A program made the translations under genes and the position numbers. 64,000 nt of DNA from Fistulifera solaris (lineage: Eukaryota; Bacillariophyta; Bacillariophyceae; Naviculales; Stauroneidaceae). The notes under the pieces were generated by a model that saw only the letters and a list, made by a program, of their open reading frames with translations, was not told where the DNA came from and did no database searches. Positions 22,459 through 34,147 of this stretch are shown one piece after another; position 1 is the stretch's first letter; every line of letters begins with the position of its first letter. The stretch lies in contig AP026123.1 in the NCBI GenBank assembly GCA_030295235.1, positions 1,054,001 to 1,118,000 of the forward strand. The letters run 5' to 3'.

Positions 22459-23124
22459 AGGATAGATGATGATCTTCTGCACTCCTTTCCTGATGGATCG
22501 GTTCATGAACGACGCTTTAACGAAAGAGGCTTACAGTGATGGAGGAAGTATCGATGAGTCAACAACCTCTGTTGACAAGAACATGAAGTTGTTGCGACGA
22601 TGCTGACAGATTTTTGCCGATGGCGCCTTTTTCTTTTGCCATCGGAAACGATCTGATGACGTTTTTCGTTGACGCGGCGTGTGACCTTGCATTCATGACT
22701 GAATGCAGTCCTGACAAACGTTATCTACACTTGGAGTTTATAGTCAAAACTGGATTGATCGATTTTCGAATCTATTTGACGTAAATGAACAATGAGATCA
22801 TTGTAAAGAGTGCTACAAATGACTGAGGCGAGGTACAAGCAAATAATGCTGCTCAACAAAATAGGAGAACATTCAAAGCTTAGCATGCAGTCTGGCTCAA
22901 AAGAATACCGATTCATGACTAAAATATTGCAGTCGTGGTATTTGTAATGAAAAGTACACTCTAACTCTAAGGGGTTATAGTAACTTCCGAAAGCAACAAT
23001 CGCCATTGCAGCTTGCACGATGAAATAATAGAAAGAAAACGATGCGTCTTCTATTTTTTATCCGCAAGCGCGATGTTTCGACTTTTCTTCTTCTTATTGA
23101 GTAGTTTTTGATTGTTCATTTATC
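22459..23124. other. Divergent intergenic region with a dispersed repeat copy
   Basis: The region between two divergent genes holds a ~105-bp segment at 22891-22996 that resembles one at 39141-39231 (shared TCTGGCTC, GATTCA, TGCAGTC and GGGGTTATAGTAA-type blocks), and a short hairpin at 22694-22713. No gene is seen. Confidence 0.5.
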
Positions 23125-23624
23125 ATGGAGGCAGCGGTGCAAGCCAGTGCCGTGGCATCGAAGAGAGTCGTTTTTGTGGGTGGCTTGGCGGAAGCCGCGA
23201 ATGTGTCCTTGTTGCGAGCCGCTATGATTCCGTTTGGGCCCATTGCGAGTGTTGATATGGTAAGTAAAAATAGAATTCAGATCAACTTAGAATCAATAAA
23301 GAGTTAGATTTGAAGCTAATAATGTTCGCTTGGTGACAGCCAATGGATTACGTGGAAGGCAAGCACAGAGGCTTTGGATTTGTCGAATACGAGGATGCCG
23401 AAGATGCGGAAGAAGCCGTTTTCAACATGGACGGCGGCGAGCTTTTAGGAAAAACACTCAAAGTGAGTCTGGCCCAAGCCAATCAGCTACACAAACTTTC
23501 GGATGGTAAATCAGAAGCGATATGGAAATCAGACGAGTGGTTTCAACAGAATGTGGCTGGCACTGATCAAAACACTGAGTTACTAAAGAATCAAGAAGAT
23601 GCAAAGGCTCTGCTAGGTTTATAG
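23125..23624 (+). CDS. Small RRM protein resembling the RNA-binding part of cyclophilin E
   Basis: Exon 1 is 23125-23259 and exon 2 is 23340-23624, split by an 80-nt GTAAGT...CAG intron in phase 0. The 139-residue product has one RRM: RNP2 is VVFVGGLAE and RNP1 is KHRGFGFVEYEDA. The sequence after the RRM (WKSDEWFQQN) also matches the PPIE-type linker. PPIE proteins carry a peptidyl-prolyl isomerase domain after this linker and act in spliceosomes, but here the frame stops soon after, at 23624, with no cyclophilin domain. The protein may act alone, or its partner domain may be encoded elsewhere. An RNA-binding role is well supported; spliceosome membership is inference. Confidence 0.8.
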
Positions 23625-23745
23625 CACAAGCGATGCCTACGCATTATAAAGAAGCTGTCGCAAAAATTCTTTCATCTTGTCTGTTGATAATTAGCTTTTT
23701 ATATTGAGCTCTTTCTTTGCTTTCCGTCACTTACAGTTTGATCAT

Positions 23746-25687
23746 TTAGTCTCCATCATCAGTGTCGACCTCGTCTTCGTCATCTTCACCTCTGCGATTC
23801 TCAGCGATGGCTTCAAATGTCGATACCGAAGAACGAATACTAGCACGTGAATTGGTGCGTCTATCCGTTTTGACGCGATCGCTCTCCACATCGCCGTCGT
23901 CTTCTAGCTCCATGTCATGAACGTTCGACATGCTGGCGATATCTACCGACGATCGTCTTCCTTGCGACAATCGGTAGTTTGGATCATCTGTATGGACATC
24001 AGGAGTGTGACTTGCTTCATCTTCCGTATCACTAACAAAATCTTCCCACTCGTCTACGTCTTCATCATCGTCATCTTCATTGGCGTACGTCGAATAGTCC
24101 ATCTGTGGAGCAGTAACAAGGCCTAAATTCATGCGCTGCTGAATCTCTTTCTCCGACAAAGTTGCCAGACTGACAGAGTCACGGCGATGGACGTACTGGT
24201 TCTTGTCTGAATGAAAGTAACAAGATTATGAGCACTTGTCCATCCTACATCACTCCTGGTAACGAGAAAAGCTGTACTTACAAGCTGGACTTCGGTTGAT
24301 CACCTGTAGCTGATCGTTATCGACTAGAATACAACCTGCCATTGCGTCTTGGCCCTGGTTGTGATCCTGACTCGTCGAGAAAACGGTAAAGACGCGGGCT
24401 CCCTTAGAGACGGCAACTCCCTCGGCATGAGCTTCGTGTGCTCGCATAATGTACGAAAAATCCTGCTGCTGTAAAAAGTCAGTTACAGCTTTGTTACCAA
24501 AACAAATAGCCCCGCCACCTCGAAGGGAATCGCCATATCCGGTCTCTGGGTTGACACTGCGAATTTCTTGTTCTTCCGAAGCAGGATCACTCCATATACC
24601 TATAATGCCGGTTTAAAACAGCCCAACGGTTTAGACAACAAAAGAACAGAATGAAAGTGAGAGTTCCCTACTTACAATCGGAAGCAACTTGTTGATATTC
24701 GTCCTGCTCGTGCTCATAAGGCGGATTGATTCCAGCAACCTTCGTGACGGTCAAAATGTCTTGTATGCGCGTTGTGTCACGAGATATCGGACGGGGAATA
24801 CCACCGTGAACGCAGAAGATATCTTGATCAATCACAGCGGCCAAGGGCAAGCGATCAAACACTTGGTTGCAGGCTTCCCAGATTCTGTATCCAATGTCAT
24901 CTCCGAAGCGCTGCCGGCACTGCCAAATGAAGGCACGTTCTCCGTAATGTTCTTCCCAGCCGTTGACATCACGCGTTTCGTGATTTCCTCGCAATAGGAA
25001 CACTTTGTGAGGAAGACAGACCTTCATCGCTAACAAGTATGCTACTGTCTCCAAGCAAGACAAACCACGGTCGACGTAGTCGCCTAGGAACAAAAAATTC
25101 CCAGCGGTGAGGCTCATCCCAAGACGCCAGATATTGTCTGAGAAAAAGTGCAAGTCTTCCAGGTTTCCGTGAATATCACCAAACACGTAGACAGGCGACT
25201 GAATAAAGACAACTCTCGGTTCGCGCTCAAAGACATGTCGAGCCTTGCTCGCAACCTTCAGCAAGTCTTTGCAAAATACGGATGAATTAAGATACTCCAT
25301 GTGCTGAGAGGGATTACTGAACATTTCAAGAATTCTCTGAACACTGGGGTGATCTTGATATGGCTTTGACGATTGTTGCATTGCTGCGATGGAGTCCAAA
25401 ACTTGACGAGTAGCAATACTGGCCGTCCGACCCATTCGTTGCTTTTGTGCGGTGACCATGCTTCGTTTAGCGCCCGTTCCGTTCTTGACCTCACGCACAT
25501 TAAACTGATGAGGACTCAAGTTTTGATATCGGCGACGCTTATCGGCGCTCTGACCGCCTCCGGAATTTGCTTCCAAGGATTCTTGGAGCTGCTTCGAGAG
25601 ACTTTTGACCCTCTGTCGCAGTGTCTCAATTTCGAGCTCTTGCTCTTGCAGACGGAGCTGTGCTTCAGCCGCTTGAGCAGAATTCAT
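23746..25687 (-). CDS. PPP-family Ser/Thr phosphatase with N-terminal coil and acidic tail, three exons
   Basis: Exons are 25687-24676, 24599-24282 and 24206-23746. Both introns have GTAAGT donors (acceptors TTATAG and ATTCAG), and the joins give ASDCIWSDP and SPAYKNQYV. The metal-binding motifs are all present: GDIHGN, GDYVDRG, RGNHE and HGG ([10 protein letters not shown]), with IMRAHEAH near the end of the domain. The first ~60 residues are a likely coiled coil ([20 protein letters not shown]). The C-terminal ~150 residues are acidic and Ser-rich and end [11 protein letters not shown]. The enzyme hydrolyses phosphoserine and phosphothreonine. It is not a plain PP1 or PP2A, and the substrate is unknown. 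An in-frame stretch upstream of ATG 25687 could be an extra exon. Confidence 0.87.
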
Positions 25688-26648
25688 TGTTGCGCCGCCC
25701 GTATGGAAAGCGAATTCTAATAGCAAATAAGAGAGATTGTAAAGTGAACGACAAACACTTTTACCACATCATAGCTTCGCAATAATGGCCCATGGTTGGT
25801 TGCGCGGTGGGGAGACAACTTTTATAATTGAATGAATTTTTAGTCAGTGTCATTGGGCACTAAATTTTTCTCACTCACCAATTGAAGCTATACAGAAAAC
25901 TAGTTATTCTACTGATGTATACCGAACCCTTGTTGACTATAACTTTCGAAGTAGAGTTACGGCCCAGTGAATACCAGGTACGGTACTGTACTGTGCCGGC
26001 ACAAACATAGGGCATTTGGGCCGCAAACTAGGGGGTCTAGAATTAATACGTAGCCGTATTATTTTTTCTAGCGCAAAAAGTCACAACTCAAAACTAGGGC
26101 TGGCTAGGGCTATTATTAGGGCTGGCTAGGGCTAGTGCTAGGGCTGGCTAGGATTACTAAAGTCGGGCCGAAAACGCTGGCCAACGCTTGTCAGGAATAG
26201 ACCTAGCGTCCATGTCATCCAGTTTTGCAACGATATCAATGGTTCGAGACGATTGTGTAGAGTCTCGAATAAGCAACGTTTAGGATGTTCGAAGTGGAAG
26301 GAATCATAACACTCGTACACGTAGTCGGTGGTTTTGCTATGATGCGAAAGCAAATACAAGTTGAAAACTGCAAGCTAAGCAATCACTAACTTCGAGCGTT
26401 CATTCGAAGACCGATCCAGAATTCCGAATTTCATCACTAGTCTAGGCTTAAAGGCTAGTCAGCATCCTTCAAACTACGACCCATGGTTTGTATTGACGAG
26501 TTTCAAACCTTCTTTGCACGAGGACGGACATGACAACGAAGAAATCAACGATTGATTTCGAGTGAAACCATTCCATTGACGAGAGCAGCACAACGACAAT
26601 TTGTAGAATCGAATAGCGAGACATTGGCCTGTAAGAAAGTTTCCTAGT
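25688..26648. other. Intergenic, with GGGCTGGCTAGGGCT-type microrepeat
   Basis: About 960 bp without a convincing gene. A short repeat of GGGCTGGCTAGGGCT units spans about 26095-26152. The remainder appears unstructured. Confidence 0.45.
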
Positions 26649-26858
26649 TTAGATGGTGATTCTTTGCAAACCAGGGGGGAGACTTTGCGTCAACTTTTCA
26701 GCCTTCTCGCCATCGGTGACAACCAGTGTGTACAAGTTTCGCGAGCATCGGATCTTAAATTTGGTCTGCGTAGGTCTTTTGCGGATTTTCACAAGCTTGG
26801 CATCAGCCCGGCGAGCCTTTTGCAGGAAATCGCGAATGTCTGTAATTTGCTTCGGCAT
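26649..26858 (-). CDS. RPL38: 60S ribosomal protein eL38
   Basis: The 69-residue protein begins [17 protein letters not shown] and continues [19 protein letters not shown], which is the eL38 signature, and ends [10 protein letters not shown]. It is a small structural protein of the large ribosomal subunit in the cytosol. The length fits the family (about 70 residues). No intron is needed. The strongly typical sequence makes this assignment secure. Confidence 0.95.
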   Translation of the reverse strand: MPKQITDIRDFLQKARRADAKLVKIRKRPTQTKFKIRCSRNLYTLVVTDGEKAEKLTQSLPPGLQRITI

Positions 26859-27464
26859 GGTATATAAAATTCAGTCTTCAGTAGAGAGAAAGAAAAAACG
26901 GATGTTAGCGGATGTTATAGCAATAATAAAGAATCCAATTGGAACGTAATGAAGTATTCTTGGGAAACAACAAGATAGTAAAAAGCTCAAATCCTTGAAA
27001 AGGAACCCAATGAAAATATTGCTTGCCGTTGCCTATCTAATACGTGCCAGCTGATCGTCTCGGTTTCTCTCCTTTCTACTTAATAAACAAACGTGCGCTA
27101 GTGCAGAATATCGTCTTTACAAAAGCTTTCTTCCACATACCTTGATCAAAATGATAAAGATGCAAACGCGACAGATCGGGACGATGGTCTTCGTCGTCAC
27201 GGGGAGAGAGAGCATTGCGGAAAAAGTAAAGCGGTAAGGTGGTAAATGGTCACAGACTAAAGTTAAGGTTTACAAGTTATTCTTTTCCGACGTTTGCTTT
27301 ACCTGGTACGGGTGGATGACGGACCCGAGACCAAGACTGAGCTTCCTTTACGTAGTGACGTCATTCGTCACAAAACTCGTCCGCTCGCGCTTTTGACTTT
27401 GATCTTTGATTGCCCCGTCCTATCTTCATTTTCGACGATCTTTATTGACAAAGACGCGGTCATC
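26859..27464. other. Divergent intergenic region, eL38 / ketopantoate-reductase-like gene
   Basis: About 600 bp between divergent starts, expected to contain both promoters. No gene or strong repeat is seen. Confidence 0.4.
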
Positions 27465-28503
27465 ATGAAATCCTTCATTCTCTTTCTTCTTTTCGCAAAT
27501 ACCTCAACACAAGCGTGGGTGACAGACAAATCGGTAGGGTGGATTACGCGTTCCCAAAATATCGCGCTGAGTGCATCCCGAGCTGCCTCGAAGAACGAGA
27601 ACAAGCAACGTTGGTTGCAGCAACGAGGACTTGGCGCTGAATCAACAATGAATTCCAGCATGGGCCGGGCCGAAATCATAGGCGGTGGTCGCATCGGTTC
27701 GTTGTTAGCCGCAGCGGGTGATTGCGTTTTGTTGGGCAGGGGAGACAAAATCGACCCGAATGGATCCGGTCCGATCTTAATCGCAACACGGAATGACGCT
27801 TTGGATGGCATTGTCGATAACTGTCCCGAAAATCGCAAGAAAGATCTTGTGTTCTTACAAAATGGGTATCTGGACGATTTCCTGACTTCCAAGGGATTGC
27901 TCGATAATACACAGGCTTTGCTTTACTTCTCTGTGACGGCAAAGGGGTAGACCCTGTCGATGGTGTAACGACCGTTAACCCTGAAGGTCTCACTGCCGTC
28001 ACTGGTCTGCACAGCAAAGCCTTTGCGGATCGTCTAGCGTCGCTGAATCTGAAATGCAACGTCGTTACACCTGAGCAATACCGACCCGCCATGTTCGAAA
28101 AGCTGATGTAAGTAGATCTAAATCGAAACCAGATGAATTGATTACGCATCAACAACTCTCACATTTCTCGCGTAGCTGGATCTCCACATACATGCTTGTG
28201 GGTACAGCCAAAGGATGTTCGTCGGTAGGTCAAGCGGGCAGCGAACATGGAGATCTCGTCAGGCAAGTAATTAACGAACTTGTGGTCGCCGTCAGCAACA
28301 AAGAAGGAATAGTCTTCCCCGAAGGCACTTTAGAACGTTTGGCTGCATACACGGATGTGGTTGCCGATTTCCCGTGCGGCGTAAAGGAGTTTGAGTGGCG
28401 AAACCAATATTTTTATAATCTTGGCGATGAAGCCTGTCCCATTCACAACAGATTGCTGCGAGAATGTGCGGAAAACGGCAAGCTAAGCTTTCAATTTCCA
28501 TAA
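27465..28503 (+). CDS. Ketopantoate-reductase-like (PanE/ApbA-type) oxidoreductase, two exons, one-base frame break
   Basis: The start chosen is ATG 27465 (MKSFILFLLFANTSTQAWVTDKS), a signal peptide followed by W, compatible with diatom plastid import. A Rossmann motif follows (AEIIGGGRIGSLLAAAG). Exon 1 ends at 28107; the 68-nt intron is 28108-28175 (GTAAGT...GTAG), and the join gives KLIWISTYMLVGTAKG. The frame is lost at the G4 run 27944-27947, where a fifth G would restore VDPVDGVTTVNPEGL. PanE enzymes reduce ketopantoate with NADPH in pantothenate (vitamin B5) synthesis, but many relatives have other substrates, so the reaction is only suggested. The C-terminal helical domain ends at 28503. 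Confidence 0.65.
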
Positions 28504-30481
28504 TGCTATTTCAAATTCAAATTTTTAATAAAAAATTATTACGAAGGAATTGATTACTTAACATTTGTGGGTTGCCGACGGCGTAGTCAGCGCCTTGCAA
28601 TCCAACTTAATTCCTGATACTCTCTAACTTGGTGTGCTCTGCTTGTTCAAGCATTTTGCTATCCACAATATCATCGTAGGGTTACATATCACCTTCGCGT
28701 TCTAAAGATTCGACGAGAAGTTCGGGTTGGGTGGTTCAGTTTTGATTTGCGTACACAAGCAACTTCGACCACTTAAGAAAGGAAGCTAGGAAGTATTTTA
28801 GAAGAAAAGGGAAAGAAGCACGAAGACAAGACAAGTCGACTATTAGGAAGTTCTGGTAGCCCGACCGTGTCTATTAATACACGCCTGAAACAATATTTCG
28901 TTTCTTCTTTGGGTGATTCTTTGCTTGTCATAGAATTTTGAACCGTTATGTTTTTCAGTTGTGCGTGACATTTTTGAAGTCGTATTCCGTGGTACTTCTA
29001 GCATGCGCAATTATTAGGTGAAAAAATAGAAGACCGAACGGAATTGACGAAAAGACGAGAATGGCCGATGATTGACAAATGATCATTCGAATCATTGTCG
29101 AACGACTCTGTCGACGGGTGTCATGTCACCGGAGCCCCACGTTTCAATCAGGCCTAAACGCAGCGCTGCGCCATGAGAAGCTTTGTGATGTGCGGTAACC
29201 GTGCACACGTTTTTACTGCGCTTGTTCCATGCCGCTGAAGGAGTCGCTTCCACAACAACCAGAAACAATCTGTCTCATGTTGGATCAAGCCGTGATCGCA
29301 AGACTTTGGTATACTTTGATGTGTTAGAGCATGCATAATCCATTCCTGGTTCCTAATGAGAATACTTCAAGAGAGTGTTGGCATTGCATTCAAGTGGTGA
29401 CCCAAAAAAATCACCAGGCTTCCATCGAATGCGCTTAGCAGGGTGCAGAAAATTAATGCAAATGAAAACTCTGACTTCAGTTTTTCTAAACTTTAATGTC
29501 TTTGATCAGAGTGTTGAAAGATTGCATGAAGAAACGCGAGAATCAGCAAGGTTCGCTCAATTGGTCGAACGCTCGGGAGAAGGTTCAACGAAACACGAAA
29601 CGGGTCAGTCTCATTATAATGAGAATAACACCTTTAGTAAGACGAATTTCCATGCGCGATTTCGCCGAGTTCTCTGTGCTACTAATTTTGTCATGAGTGC
29701 AAGGAAATTGGAGGTTGAGATCGTCAACACATTCAAAAAGTGGCTCAATGGCAAGAAATAATGAAGGTGAAAAGCAAATGGGCCGAAAAAATCCTGTGCT
29801 ATGCCCTTGCATTTTTTGGCCCAAAAGCACGTTTTGAACACACTACGTCGTTGGAGTACTTGAAAATTTAATGTAGTATTTATTGTATGATACTTTTCGG
29901 AACGGTATTCGGTTTTTTTCCAACGTCGCAGTGCCTCTGAAAAATGTCGCAGAGGACGCACGGACAGACTGGACCCTCTTCAAGACTCGTGACTAAATGA
30001 TGTGAAAACATCTCCGGTCTCCGGGACTAAGCACCTTGGTACACCAAATGCGATAGTCAATTAAGGGATTCCTGTTGACGGGCTGACGTTAGACATGTTG
30101 AACTACTTATTGTTAGAGAGTGAAAACGCACTTGATGGGCTCGGCCGTCGCGATCGGCGTGATAAGCTGCTCTTCAACGTCATCCAATCCAGCATCGCTC
30201 GAGACCGCGAAGAAGGACGAATACGACGACGAGCATTCACCTTCAACAAATGCTTCAAATAGCATAAAGAAAGAGGCTACACGTGTTTGATATAGTGTTT
30301 GGAGGGACGCAAAACACACCCCAGAGGTTCCTTGGCTTCATTCCGATTCAAGCACACAATCTGGTGTAGAAAGAATTGCTATTTACCTGCATATCATTTG
30401 ACTGCCCATCATCCCTAAGCGGTCCTTTCAAATTTCTGATTTTGATAAAGGTGTACAAAAGGAATCTTTAAATCCTTCAAC
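28504..30481. other. Long intergenic region with a diverged copy of a dispersed repeat
   Basis: About 2 kb with no gene I can support. A segment at about 29770-29990 resembles parts of the repeats at 45154-45775 and 49312-49943, and shares a highly conserved core with them (GACGCACGGACAGACTGG at 29953 onward). A 128-codon open frame at 29375-29761 was not accepted. The end of the region should hold the phytoene synthase promoter. Confidence 0.5.
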
Positions 30482-31948
30482 ATGCAACTGAAAAAATTTC
30501 CGCGCTGGTTTCTTGTACTAACGGTGGTTACAGCTTGGCAGTCGCAAGTTCCGTATACACGCCACTCCACGCTTCTACAATCACTGGCTGCACCCAACAA
30601 CGACATTAATGAAGAAATACAATCAGGTCGCCTACTTGAAGGAGGAGCCGTGATTGATTTTAGTTCGGTGAAGGCTAGTTCGAAAGCTGAGGCTGCCCTC
30701 GCTAAAGCAAGAGAAGCCTTGACGGGAAGACCACCGTTGGCGCATTCCACTATTTTAGGCATTAATGACGATGTTGTGCGAGAAGTCGGTCATCCGCTAG
30801 GTCAATTTGCTAGTCAAGAAGATATACAGTCATGTGCCGCTTATTTAAGGTCCATCGCTCCCAAAGACTTGTTTGTGAAACGGAATAATGCTTCACCAGA
30901 GCAGTCATTCACCAGTGAGCAAATCGCAGAATTCCAGACCTTATTGTCGAAAGCGTTTGAAGAGGCCGGGGAAGTTACAAGTGCCTTCGCCAAAACTTTT
31001 TATTTGGGAACTAAAGTAATGGGCAGTGAAGCCCAGCGAGCAATTTGGGCTGTCTACGTATGGTGTCGACGAACGGATGAAATTGTCGATGCTCCTAGGG
31101 ACAACAATGAAGACATGCTGCATGATTTGTCATTGTGGGAGCTGCGCTTGGAGAATCTATGGATGTACGGTGAAGTGGTCGATGTCTACGATTTGTGTCT
31201 ATTGGATAGTTTGGTACGGTATCCCAATCTAGATATAACGCCTTTTCTCGATATGATTCGAGGAATGCTAATGGATGTCCCAGGTCTCGGTCAAGACCGT
31301 TACGAAAAGTTTGACGAGTTACATTTGTACTGCTACCGAGTAGCTGGAACTGTCGGCTTGATGAGTCTTCCAATCTTTGGATGTGCCCCTGATTACAATG
31401 ATGAAGTAGCTAGGTACGTGATCAAGCGGAGCGATGCTCATCCGCAATGACGGACGTAGATCATCTCACAATTCACGAATTACAGAGAACCGGCCCTTTC
31501 GCTGGGTGTCGCTTTTCAACTTACGAACATTCTTCGTGATGTAGGTGAAGACGCCGTGCAACGTAAACGTGTTTACTTGCCTCAGGAAGATTTAAAGCGG
31601 TTTGGGGTGACGGAGGAACAAATTATGGCACAGCGAGTCGACGAAAATTACATTGAGTTAATGAAGTTTCAAATAGCCCGCGCGCGTAAGTATTATGAAA
31701 GAGCTCGACGGGGAGTTTTCATGTTAGCCGAAGAGAGCCGTTTACCGGTACAAGTTTCAATAGATGCATACGGCAAGATCTTGGACAAGATCGAGGAAAA
31801 CGGTTACGATTCGCTCACGAAACGTGCTTACGTCGATAAATGGGAAAAGCTATCCATAGTGCCATTATCGTGGTATCGAACGCTTGATGTTTCAAGAACA
31901 TGGCCTTTGCCCGGTGATAAACCTGTACAGTCGCTGGCGGAAGTTTGA
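30482..31948 (+). CDS. PSY: Phytoene synthase, plastid, two exons
   Basis: Exon 1 is 30482-31413, the intron is 31414-31485 (72 nt, GTACGT...ACAG), and exon 2 is 31486-31948. The N-terminus has a hydrophobic stretch (FLVLTVVTAWQSQVPY), consistent with a plastid presequence. The two Asp-rich substrate-binding motifs are present (DEIVD in CRRTDEIVDAP and DVGED in NILRDVGEDAV), and FQLTNILRD is a strong family mark. The enzyme condenses two geranylgeranyl diphosphates to phytoene, the first committed step to carotenoids, which in diatoms leads to fucoxanthin and the xanthophyll-cycle pigments. The join completes an Arg codon and restores REPALSLGVAFQL. There is no frame break. Confidence 0.93.
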
Positions 31949-32445
31949 AGTGTCGCGGGGGTCAACAGTTAGGCATTCAGTTGACATCTTCAACCATTTG
32001 CAAATAAAATGATCTATACAAAAGTATAAAAGCATTCTTTCACTACTCAAATCATGCTATTACTGGAATTATCTTAGCACAAGGACTGAAACGCATAGTT
32101 ATCCGACCATTAAGAGCAAGGACCCAATGGGAGCCATCAACTAAGTCAGTATGCTGCGCAAGACGGATAAAATTTCCTTTCTTACGTAGTCACAAAGAAA
32201 CGAGTCCGAATTCGTCTCAATCTTCTAAAGCAAATCGGAATGCCTTCATAGGTCGTCATAGCATGATGAAGCTTGGCTAGAGAACAACAACGAGCGGAAT
32301 GTTTTGCGAAGATCAGTACGATTGGGGAAGGCTCACGTGTCGTCTAGCGCGACCATTCGGCAGCCCCAACATCCACTGTGGATAAGCAAGCAAGACGTTG
32401 AAACTGGTCATTTATTTTGCCGACCCAATCGAGCTACAGAGATCC
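31949..32445. other. Intergenic between convergent PSY and FKBP genes
   Basis: About 500 bp between the two gene ends. It holds 3'UTRs and is otherwise featureless to me. Confidence 0.4.
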
Positions 32446-32897
32446 TCACGACGACTCATCGCCATTCACCTTCAACAACTCAATTCGGTACATCAAAGTA
32501 GCATCCGGCGGTATCCGCGGTGGAAAGCCAACTGCACCGTAAGCGTAAAGCGGGGGTATCGTTACTTCCGCGATGGTTCCGACAGACATTTTCGTTAGGG
32601 CAACATCCCACCCGGCAACCACTTGTCCCTCTCCGACACGAAACTGAAAGGGCAACTTTCGATCGTAAGAACTATCAATCTTCGTTCCGTCTTCTAGAAA
32701 AGCTTCAAAGTGAACCTTTGAAATAATGGATGCGTTTAGAGAAAATACTATGAACAACTAGAATGCAGAGCGCGGATGATCTGACCTACCAAACAACGGT
32801 CTCCAATTTTGGCAAATGTCTTATTATCTCCTTTTATTACAGTTCGTAGCAGTACTCCAGGACCTTGCAGTCTTGCCGGTATATGTGAGTTGTTCAT
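32446..32897 (-). CDS. FKBP-type peptidyl-prolyl isomerase, two exons
   Basis: Exon 1 is 32897-32790 (MNNSHIPARLQGPG) and exon 2 is 32715-32446. The 68-nt GTAGGT...AAG intron (32716-32783 plus the donor bases) is in phase 0. The product is 125 residues, the size of a single-domain FKBP. It reads GDRCLVHFEAFLEDGTKID, then FRVGEGQVVAGWDVAL, IPPLYAYGAVG and IPPDATLMYRIELL, all family blocks. FKBPs catalyse prolyl cis-trans isomerisation. No targeting signal is seen, so a cytosolic or nuclear site is likely. Confidence 0.88.
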
Positions 32898-33228
32898 TGC
32901 GCGCCGAACGACAGGAAAAAGTTGATTGTTTTGTACATGATCCTCTCTGCTGTTGCATTTTGACTTAAAAAAAAAATGGATGCGATGGGGATGGGGGATG
33001 GGGTACAGTATCTCGTATCTCGATCTCGCAGCTCGCAGCGCACACAACACACAATACACAGCAATAAAACCCTCATTCACGATCCGGGACTGCAGTTTGG
33101 TTGAGTCGCGTTGACTTCGATGATCGCCGTCATTTCTCAAAAGTAAACCGCATGTTCAATTCATCCATCGCTTATTAATAAAATTACTTTATTCCAATTT
33201 ATTTGCACTCAAATATCTCTTATCAATC
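32898..33228. other. Divergent intergenic region, FKBP / PC4
   Basis: About 330 bp between divergent starts. No gene is seen. A run of nine A occurs near 32969. Confidence 0.4.
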
Positions 33229-33654
33229 ATGTCGTCCATGGAAGAACCGCAGCCGAAGAAAGCTAAGACTGCCGTCAAAGAGGAACAGGATGACGAGGAA
33301 GGCAATCGTGACGGCGGGTCGTTCGGGGAGAACAAAGAGGAAGAACAACTTCAAATGCAACGAAACGAAAACGGAGAATCATTTTGTGACCTATCCAGAA
33401 CTCGCCGCTTGACCGTGCGCAAATTCAAGAGCGCTGTTTTGGTGGATATTCGTGAGGTACGTAGAGAGATATAAGGGAAAAACTATGCCTTTAGACGGGA
33501 TTCTCATCATGGAATTTACTTGATGTAGTATTATGAAAAAGATGATAAGATGTTACCGGGAAAGAAAGGCATTAGTTTGTCACTTCAGCAGTACGAAGTG
33601 CTAAAGAAGGCAATCTTAAATGGGACAATCGACCAAGCAATTCGGGAGCTATGA
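33229..33654 (+). CDS. PC4/Sub1 transcriptional coactivator, two exons
   Basis: Exon 1 is 33229-33456 and exon 2 is 33529-33654, joined across a 72-nt GTACGT...GTAG intron in phase 0. The join yields DIREYYEKDDKMLPGKKG, the signature of the PC4 single-stranded-DNA-binding domain, followed by ISLSLQQYEVLKKAI. The N-terminal part is acidic and charged (KEEQDDEEGN), as in other eukaryotic PC4 proteins, whose tail phosphorylation changes DNA binding. The protein is expected to bind melted DNA and support RNA polymerase II transcription. Length about 117 residues. Well supported. Confidence 0.88.
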
Positions 33655-34147
33655 GCTTTTATCCAAAAGCAGATTTCTGATACCGTACAACCCGTCTTTT
33701 TCTTGGAATTATTTGTAAATGAAGACGAACAAAGGTGCCAGACATCGATCGAATGACATTTTTTGTACTGTAACCCTTTATGTGATCTCCTAGACCTTGT
33801 TCTTGTCCCTTCAATCAACCATTTACGAAATAGCTAAGGAAAAGCATCTTTACGGTCACTTTGTTTTCTTTTTGTTACTTTTCGACTAGAGGCTAGCCTA
33901 GATATAGCTATAAATCATAGATTATAGAGCTTTCTCAGTAATCCTTGACACAAAAAAAGCGTGACAGGAATTTCGAGTTAAGAGATTTTGTGGACTTTTT
34001 CCAGAAATTCTGGAATTGGTGCTTTCAGTCACACAGAGATTTATTCACGTTCCAGAAAGAATTGTTGGTTTGGGTTAGACAGAGATTTTGTGGGCGTTCC
34101 AAAAATTCAGGAAACGGTGCTTTGAGTCATACATAGATATTTTCACA
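33655..34147. other. Start of repeat region (first palindromic units)
   Basis: Begins the satellite-like region. The palindrome TTCCAGAAATTCTGGAA is at 33999-34015, with degenerate versions near 34050 and 34098. No gene is seen. Confidence 0.5.

Noticed and set aside
29375-29761. A 128-codon open frame in the 28.5-30.5 kb gap
   Set aside because: Starts with a non-ATG codon, no domain, and weak protein-like composition.
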